A stretch of DNA of 39,573 bases from a virus. Numbering within the stretch: the first letter of the stretch is position 1; the number at the start of each line of letters is the position of its first letter. The DNA is taken from positions 1 to 39,573 of the IMG/VR virus record IMGVR_UViG_3300047462_000497; one strand, 5' to 3'. Positions 36,179 through 39,573 of this stretch are shown here, piece after piece. The translations under genes and the position numbers were made by a program. Below the pieces are notes generated by a model. The model ran no database searches, was not told the DNA's origin, and was given only the letters and a program-made list of their open reading frames with translations.

Positions 36179-37156
36179 TCAAGACGGACCCAATCCGGCA
36201 CGTTCAAGTTCTTGCAGAACAGACTTGCGAACGGCTGTCGGCAATTGAAGCTCGCGTGCGAGAGTTGCGAGCGCGCTGGCAAGCAGTTTTGTTTGCGTCG
36301 GAAGTTCCTCAAGAGCCGAAACCCGCTCCGCAAGAATATTCGCCGCTTCGTCTCGTGCACGGTCGAAACCGATAACGGCAGGCGCGTAGATGTCAAATTG
36401 CGCGCTCTTCTGCGCCTCGTCGGAAAGGCGCGCGTACGAATCCGCGATATAATCGAGTACTTCGACGAAAGCCGGGTAATCGAGAAGACTCTTCTCCGCC
36501 TGTAGCATGTGGTCGCGAATTTGAGAGCCGGCCTCTCCGTACTTTGCCGCAGTCTGTTCGGCAATCTGACGAAGCAAAAAGGACGGATCGCCTCCCCGAG
36601 AATCGAGACGTGCCTTGAATCTCGCGAGCGCGACCGCCTTGAATAGATCAGTTGCTGGAACTGTAGCCGTGGGCAAGCGTGATGGGGGAGCCTTCGCCTC
36701 GTCTTCAATACGGCGAAGCAAGTTCACAAGCGGAAAACCGAACGCCCTCGAGACTTCCTCGGCAAGCGACGGCGGGAAAGCGACGCCAGCTTCGTATCTA
36801 GCCCAGTCGGCCGCCGTAATTCCGATACGAGCGGCGGCCTGTTCCACGTCCAAGTCCTGACTCGCGCGTGCAGCTCGAAGCCACGCTGCGCTTGAGATAG
36901 GTTCACGGACGGCGCGATTTTCGCCGCCTCGGCCAACGAGAGCGTCGATCGTTGCTCCAAACAGATCCGCAAGCGCTTCGAGCGTCGCGAGGCTTGGCGT
37001 GGATGACCCCGATTCAATTCGCTGGATCGTCTTGATATCGACCTTGATCGCCGCTGAGACCGACTGCTGAGTTAGCCCCAAAGCCGACCGATACGCAAAA
37101 ATCCGCTTCCCAACCCTGGTTTTCCAGGATGAGTCATCCGGCTCGACGGGTTCCAC
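36179..37156 (-). CDS. Repressor-like regulator with two HTH domains
   Basis: A 325-residue protein. An XRE-type HTH begins about residue 15 ('RIFAYRSALGLTQQSVSAAIKVDIKTIQRIESGSSTP') and a second, less typical HTH follows near 100-150 ('RAARASQDLDVEQAAARIGITAADWARYEAGVAFP'). The remaining 170 residues are helical with no LexA-type serine protease pattern, so RecA-driven self-cleavage is not expected. GTG 37156 was chosen because the upstream ATG at 37243 would put the start inside the divergent Cro promoter. This is the likely lysogeny repressor; its lower GC than neighbouring genes hints at separate ancestry. Confidence 0.72.
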   Translation of the reverse strand: MEPVEPDDSSWKTRVGKRIFAYRSALGLTQQSVSAAIKVDIKTIQRIESGSSTPSLATLEALADLFGATIDALVGRGGENRAVREPISSAAWLRAARASQDLDVEQAAARIGITAADWARYEAGVAFPPSLAEEVSRAFGFPLVNLLRRIEDEAKAPPSRLPTATVPATDLFKAVALARFKARLDSRGGDPSFLLRQIAEQTAAKYGEAGSQIRDHMLQAEKSLLDYPAFVEVLDYIADSYARLSDEAQKSAQFDIYAPAVIGFDRARDEAANILAERVSALEELPTQTKLLASALATLARELQLPTAVRKSVLQELERAGLGPS

Positions 37157-37205
37157 GAGGCTTCGACTTGGGCGACGATGACCGATACTTTGCGACTTTG
37201 GCGTC

Positions 37206-37241
37206 TTGACAAACCCGCGTCCGCGTCCTATTGTCTGGGAC
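37206..37241 (+). promoter_or_regulatory. Strong sigma70 promoter for a leaderless Cro-like gene
   Basis: Consensus TTGACA (37206-37211), 17-nt spacer, TATTGT (37229-37234). The ATG at 37242 lies 8 nt after the -10, at the predicted transcription start, so the mRNA would begin with the start codon. The reverse strand contains a weak divergent promoter (TTGTCA) for the repressor. Confidence 0.75.
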
Positions 37242-37469
37242 ATGGATGCCGTAGCCGACCCGTTGCCGGGCACGCTCGCTGAAGCACTCAAGCTCTACGT
37301 GACCGCCGAGGTTGCGAAGGCGACCGGTGTTTCTGTCTGGGCCGTCCAGGATTGGAAGAGTGGCAAGACTTTTCCGCGGCCAGAGTCATGGGTTGCCTTG
37401 GCTCGGTTCTTGCGGGTCGACGTGTCGGTCATTGGCGGCTGGGCCGCCGAACAGGCGCGTGGGGCGTAG
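37242..37469 (+). CDS. Cro-like small HTH protein
   Basis: A 75-residue protein. 'YVTAEVAKATGVSVWAVQDWKSGKTFPRPESWVALARFLRVDVSVIGGW' is a short XRE/Cro-type helix-turn-helix. It is divergent from the repressor, the standard place for Cro. It begins at the predicted +1 (leaderless) with no SD. A longer in-frame start at 37206 would put coding sequence across the promoter and is rejected. The next gene starts one base after the stop. Confidence 0.72.
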   Translation: MDAVADPLPGTLAEALKLYVTAEVAKATGVSVWAVQDWKSGKTFPRPESWVALARFLRVDVSVIGGWAAEQARGA

Positions 37470-37470
37470 C

Positions 37471-37680
37471 ATGGCAAGGACGCCGAGCGTACCAGCCACG
37501 ACGCCGACGCGGGAAAACGGCCGCGCTAATAGTACCAACCGCCGTCGCGCACACGCCGAGGAGCTCGGCATGGAGGCGCTCGCGTTCCTGGATGCAGTCG
37601 AGCGCGACGCGATCGCCGTGGCGCTCAAGGCTCGGCGCGGCAAAGAGGTGCTGCGCGCGATGAATCTGGGGGCGGCCTAG
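37471..37680 (+). CDS. Small basic hypothetical protein
   Basis: A 69-residue protein. The N-terminal 30 residues are Thr/Pro/Arg-rich, the rest helical ('AEELGMEALAFLDAVERDAIAVALKARRG'). One base separates it from the Cro-like stop and 2 nt from the next start, so it is in the same operon. Not recognised. Confidence 0.5.
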   Translation: MARTPSVPATTPTRENGRANSTNRRRAHAEELGMEALAFLDAVERDAIAVALKARRGKEVLRAMNLGAA

Positions 37681-37682
37681 CC

Positions 37683-37910
37683 GTGCCCAGCGCGCGTTCT
37701 CTGAAGCCGGCGCTCCAAGCCGAGGTCCGGTACACGACGGCGGAAGTCGCGCGCGCCACCGGCATCGGCCGCGCCGTGCTCAAAAACGCCCAGGAACGCG
37801 GCGCGCTCGCCTACAGCATGCACGGCGGCCGCCGCATGATGACCCAGCGGCAGGTCGACGCCTACCTCGCGTCCGTGACCGTTCGCGGACCGCAGCGGAG
37901 AGCGTCATGA
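37683..37910 (+). CDS. Excisionase / MerR-type small HTH protein
   Basis: A 75-residue protein starting at GTG 37683. 'VRYTTAEVARATGIGRAVLKNAQERGALAYSMHGGRRMMTQRQVDAYLASV' is the winged-helix pattern of excisionase and MerR-like small proteins: a turn-helix, then 'GGRRMMT' as the wing, then a closing helix. In the early operon of a phage with two integrases it could direct excision. The target integrase is not known. Confidence 0.7.
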   Translation: MPSARSLKPALQAEVRYTTAEVARATGIGRAVLKNAQERGALAYSMHGGRRMMTQRQVDAYLASVTVRGPQRRAS

Positions 37911-38341
37911 CCGCCACGAGAGTCCCCGGATCGGGGATAGCGGCGGAGGCGGCGCGCATCGCCTCTCCCGCGGTTGGACCGAGCCGCGTCGTCGCGCCAT
38001 CGGTCATCGGTCGTGCGCTGACGCTACGGCGTGAGTCGCGCGACCGGTTCCTCCCGCTTGCTCCTGAGCGGTCGAGGATGGCGTCTGCGCATCCGTCTGG
38101 GTCCGGATCGCGCCGCGCTCTGAATTCCGGTGCGGCCGAGGGCGCTTTCCACTTCGGCGCGCCTCGGCTGTCACGACCTCGACGCGCGGCGGGGACCGGG
38201 AACCGCGCTCACTCTTCGCGCGGACCGTGTGTTCCCCGCGCGCAAGCCGACGCGCCGCGGTTCGGCGCCGACATGCTGAGCGCCGTCGGGCTCGAACCCC
38301 GGCGGCGCTCTCGGAGCAATGCAAGTGCTCTTCCCATCTAG
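37907..38341 (+). CDS. Weakly supported Arg/Ser/Ala-rich reading frame
   Basis: A 144-codon frame starting in an ATGA overlap with the excisionase-like gene. It is Arg/Ser/Ala-rich, has no Lys, and shows no folded-domain pattern, unlike its neighbours; no other convincing gene fits here. The 400 bp could instead be non-coding sequence, carrying a tandem atcggtc pair and the strong hairpin at 38278-38310, perhaps a regulatory or replication-related site. Translational coupling is the main argument for coding. Confidence 0.3.
   Translation: MTATRVPGSGIAAEAARIASPAVGPSRVVAPSVIGRALTLRRESRDRFLPLAPERSRMASAHPSGSGSRRALNSGAAEGAFHFGAPRLSRPRRAAGTGNRAHSSRGPCVPRAQADAPRFGADMLSAVGLEPRRRSRSNASALPI
38278..38310 (+). 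other. 13-bp stem-loop before a small gene
   Basis: Arms of 13 nt (38278-38290 and 38298-38310) pair with one G-U and enclose a 7-nt loop ctcgaac. There is no T-run, so it is not a terminator. It ends 8 nt before the ATG at 38319 and could fold in the mRNA leader or as single-stranded DNA. Confidence 0.6.
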
Positions 38342-38549
38342 TTCTGCCGTGGCCGATCCGCGGCCCTTGCGTTTGCCGTTCGGCGAGCCGCAGAAGGCAG
38401 CCGCTCCTGCGGCGCCGGCGGCTCGTCCGCGCGTCATCGCGCCGTGCGCGTGCGGCAATCGCGACCCGATCGTCACCTGGCGCTTCGACGGCAAACTCGC
38501 TTGCGACCGGTGCGCGTTTCCGCTCGGCAGCGAGGCGCAACTGCCATGA
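38319..38549 (+). CDS. Small zinc-ribbon protein
   Basis: A 76-residue protein. 'IAPCACGNRDPIVTWRFDGKLACDRCAFPLG' has C-x-C and C-x-x-C with the spacing of a zinc ribbon; the first 40 residues are Pro/Ala-rich. GGAG is only 2 nt from ATG, so a start further in (GTG 38349) is possible. Its TGA overlaps the next ATG. Function unknown. Confidence 0.6.
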   Translation: MQVLFPSSSAVADPRPLRLPFGEPQKAAAPAAPAARPRVIAPCACGNRDPIVTWRFDGKLACDRCAFPLGSEAQLP

Positions 38550-38737
38550 CCGCTGAGAAGATCGGCCCGGTCGGCAAGAAGTTCCGCTATCACTCCGGCG
38601 GCGACGTCGGTGTGTGTCGCGGGTTCAATCTGGCCGTCGTCAACGGCGTGCCGCGCATCACGACGCTCAACATCGAATTGCGCGACGGCCGCCGCGAGCT
38701 GTGGCCCGTCGATCGCATCGTCGAGGTCGCGTCATGA
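38546..38737 (+). CDS. Small hypothetical protein
   Basis: A 63-residue protein with ATGA overlaps at both ends. 'GKKFRYHSGGDVGVCRGFNLAVVNGVPRITTLNIELRDGRRELWPVDRIVEV' reads as a small beta barrel, in the style of SH3/KOW-like domains. Not recognised. Confidence 0.55.
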   Translation: MTAEKIGPVGKKFRYHSGGDVGVCRGFNLAVVNGVPRITTLNIELRDGRRELWPVDRIVEVAS

Positions 38738-38823
38738 AGCGCGTCGCTCAGAGCATCTTGCAGGGCGTCACGCTCATTCTTTTTCTCGGCATGTGCTGGC
38801 TCGCGCTGTGGGCGGCGTCATGA
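38734..38823 (+). CDS. 29-residue single-pass membrane peptide
   Basis: A 29-residue frame coupled on both sides by ATGA overlaps. 'ILQGVTLILFLGMCWLALWAA' forms a clear membrane helix after a Lys-Arg start, so the N-terminus should be cytoplasmic. It is below usual gene-calling length. Could act at the membrane as an early-expressed host-takeover or exclusion factor; unknown. Confidence 0.55.
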   Translation: MKRVAQSILQGVTLILFLGMCWLALWAAS

Positions 38824-39020
38824 GCCGTTGGGCTATGGAGCATCCCGACGAGCAAGAACGCATCAGCGTCTCCGAGATGTCGCAATTTGACAACGACGGA
38901 GACGACGATCGCCCGAACCCGCCCGGATTTTGTCGCAACACCGTCGACGGCGAACTCTGCGACGAAACGCTCGACGACGAGCACACGTGCCCGCGTTGCG
39001 GTTGGCGGTGGGAGCCATGA
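38820..39020 (+). CDS. Small acidic protein with zinc knuckle
   Basis: A 66-residue protein in an ATGA overlap. Acidic N-terminal half ('EHPDEQERISVSEM', 'NDGDDDRPNPP') and 'CRNTVDGELCDETLDDEHTCPRCGWRW' with four cysteines, the last C-x-x-C within 'CPRCGW'. A zinc ribbon of the rubredoxin-like type is likely. ATGA-coupled to the next gene. Confidence 0.6.
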   Translation: MSRWAMEHPDEQERISVSEMSQFDNDGDDDRPNPPGFCRNTVDGELCDETLDDEHTCPRCGWRWEP

Positions 39021-39316
39021 GCGCGCAAACTGACGCGCCCGCCGATCGCAAGACGCGAGTCGCCTGGAAAGAGCACGACCTCGTCGTTCTCACGCGAGTG
39101 TTCGACAAGGAAGGCGTCTCCGGCGCCGTTGCCGCGCTCGACGGAGATTACACGCCCGAACAGGTGCGCGCGAAACTAAACGCGCTCGGCTTTTTGCAGC
39201 TGAGCGCCGCGGACAAGAATCACATCGCCGAGTTCGCCGCTTGGCTCGCCAATCATGAGCATCGCGACCTCGCCGTTGACGAGGCGCTGGCGCGGATCCG
39301 CAAAGATTGGCGGTGA
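39017..39316 (+). CDS. Small helical hypothetical protein
   Basis: A 99-residue protein. 'VAWKEHDLVVLTRVFDKEGVSGAVAALDGDYTPEQVRAKLNALGFLQ' resembles a small HTH-like helical domain in which 'TPEQVRAKLNALG' would be the recognition region, followed by 'ADKNHIAEFAAWLANHEHRDLAVDEALARI'. It is the last coupled gene before the recombination gene. Not recognised firmly. Confidence 0.55.
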   Translation: MSAQTDAPADRKTRVAWKEHDLVVLTRVFDKEGVSGAVAALDGDYTPEQVRAKLNALGFLQLSAADKNHIAEFAAWLANHEHRDLAVDEALARIRKDWR

Positions 39317-39357
39317 GGCGTGAGAGTTGACTACGTGCTCGGCCGGGAGTTTGGGCA

Positions 39358-39573
39358 ATGAGCGTCGCTTTCGCCAAGTCGGCCGATTGGATCGCCGAGC
39401 GCCGCACCTATTTCGGCGGGACCGACGCCGCGTCGATCATGGGCTTCAACCCGAAGCGCACGCCGCTCGAAACCTACATGCTCAAGACGGGCGAGATCAG
39501 CGCGCCCGACCTGTCCGACGTCGAGAAGGTCCAATGGGGCCTCATCCTCGAGGATCCGGTCGCTGACGAATGG
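39358..39573 (+). CDS. YqaJ-type viral exonuclease, 5' part (runs off the window)
   Basis: The first 72 residues of a YqaJ-like recombination exonuclease: 'ERRTYFGGTDAASIMGFNPKRTPLETYMLKTGE' then 'VQWGLILEDPVADEW', the opening motifs I-G-x-SD-(A)...G...P...W-G..LE of the lambda-exo superfamily. It would resect DNA ends in phage recombination with an annealing protein expected to the right. GGGAG lies 8 nt before ATG. The open frame is cut by the window edge, so the catalytic D-x(n)-E-x-K part is not visible. Confidence 0.82.
   Translation, partial: MSVAFAKSADWIAERRTYFGGTDAASIMGFNPKRTPLETYMLKTGEISAPDLSDVEKVQWGLILEDPVADEW

Noticed and set aside
36118-36375. Plus-strand 85-codon frame at the repressor 3' end
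   Set aside because: It reads fairly protein-like but overlaps the repressor coding sequence antisense and has no SD or promoter; kept only as a remote possibility.
38278-38310. Loop resembling a tRNA T-arm
   Set aside because: The flanking sequence forms one continuous hairpin with no D-arm, anticodon arm or acceptor stem.
1-39573. CRISPR array or rRNA genes
   Set aside because: No regular repeat-spacer pattern and no rRNA-like conserved sequence were seen on either strand.

Overview
This window holds a large part of one temperate, contractile-tailed bacteriophage (myovirus morphotype) or its prophage, from a high-GC bacterium. The evidence is a minus-strand virion block running from terminase and portal to tail sheath, tube and tape measure, together with two tyrosine recombinases and a repressor/Cro-type switch. 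The host cannot be named from sequence. High GC, alternative GTG/TTG starts with good Shine-Dalgarno (SD) sequences, one probably leaderless transcript and a phosphoesterase-family gene would suit a little-cultured soil phylum such as Eremiobacterota, but that is only a weak inference.

Layout. (1) Bases 12-18150, minus strand and read right to left: small terminase-like protein, large terminase, portal, prohead protease with a nested scaffold start, major capsid, a capsid-associated protein, head-tail connector, a neck/tail protein fused to a glycoside-hydrolase-like domain, sheath, tube, a tail-assembly chaperone with a -1 frameshift site, a tail completion protein and the tape measure. Baseplate genes would lie beyond the left edge. 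(2) 18169-25821, minus: an accessory host-contact region with a glycosyltransferase, three small proteins with Sec-type signal peptides, a protein of about twenty 20-residue repeats, related beta-rich proteins, a RyR-domain protein and a phosphoesterase homologue lacking its usual active-site residues. (3) 25854-29873, minus: small proteins, two tandem LuxR-type HTH proteins, a tyrosine recombinase, an HTH pair preceded by a promoter and intrinsic terminator, and a broken GIY-YIG nuclease. (4) 30003-34183, mostly plus: two strong sigma70-type promoters with paired operator-like repeats, driving tiny, translationally coupled genes, several with cysteine clusters. (5) 34337-36035: a tRNA-Gln-like 5' fragment flanked by a 13-nt repeat, a second integrase, and a 5'-truncated Gp37/Gp68 (DUF5131) gene. 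(6) 36179-39573: a repressor with two HTH domains, a divergent Cro-like gene, an excisionase-like gene, more tiny coupled genes, and the start of a YqaJ-type exonuclease that runs off the right edge.

How it fits together. The plus-strand promoters would drive early and regulatory genes and the repressor would hold the switch. The minus-strand virion block would be transcribed late, possibly from the promoter-terminator pair near 28.8-28.9 kb. An integrase next to a tRNA-like sequence in mid-map is most simply an attP in a circular or permuted map, although two adjacent elements cannot be excluded. No endolysin, holin or DNA polymerase was recognised here.
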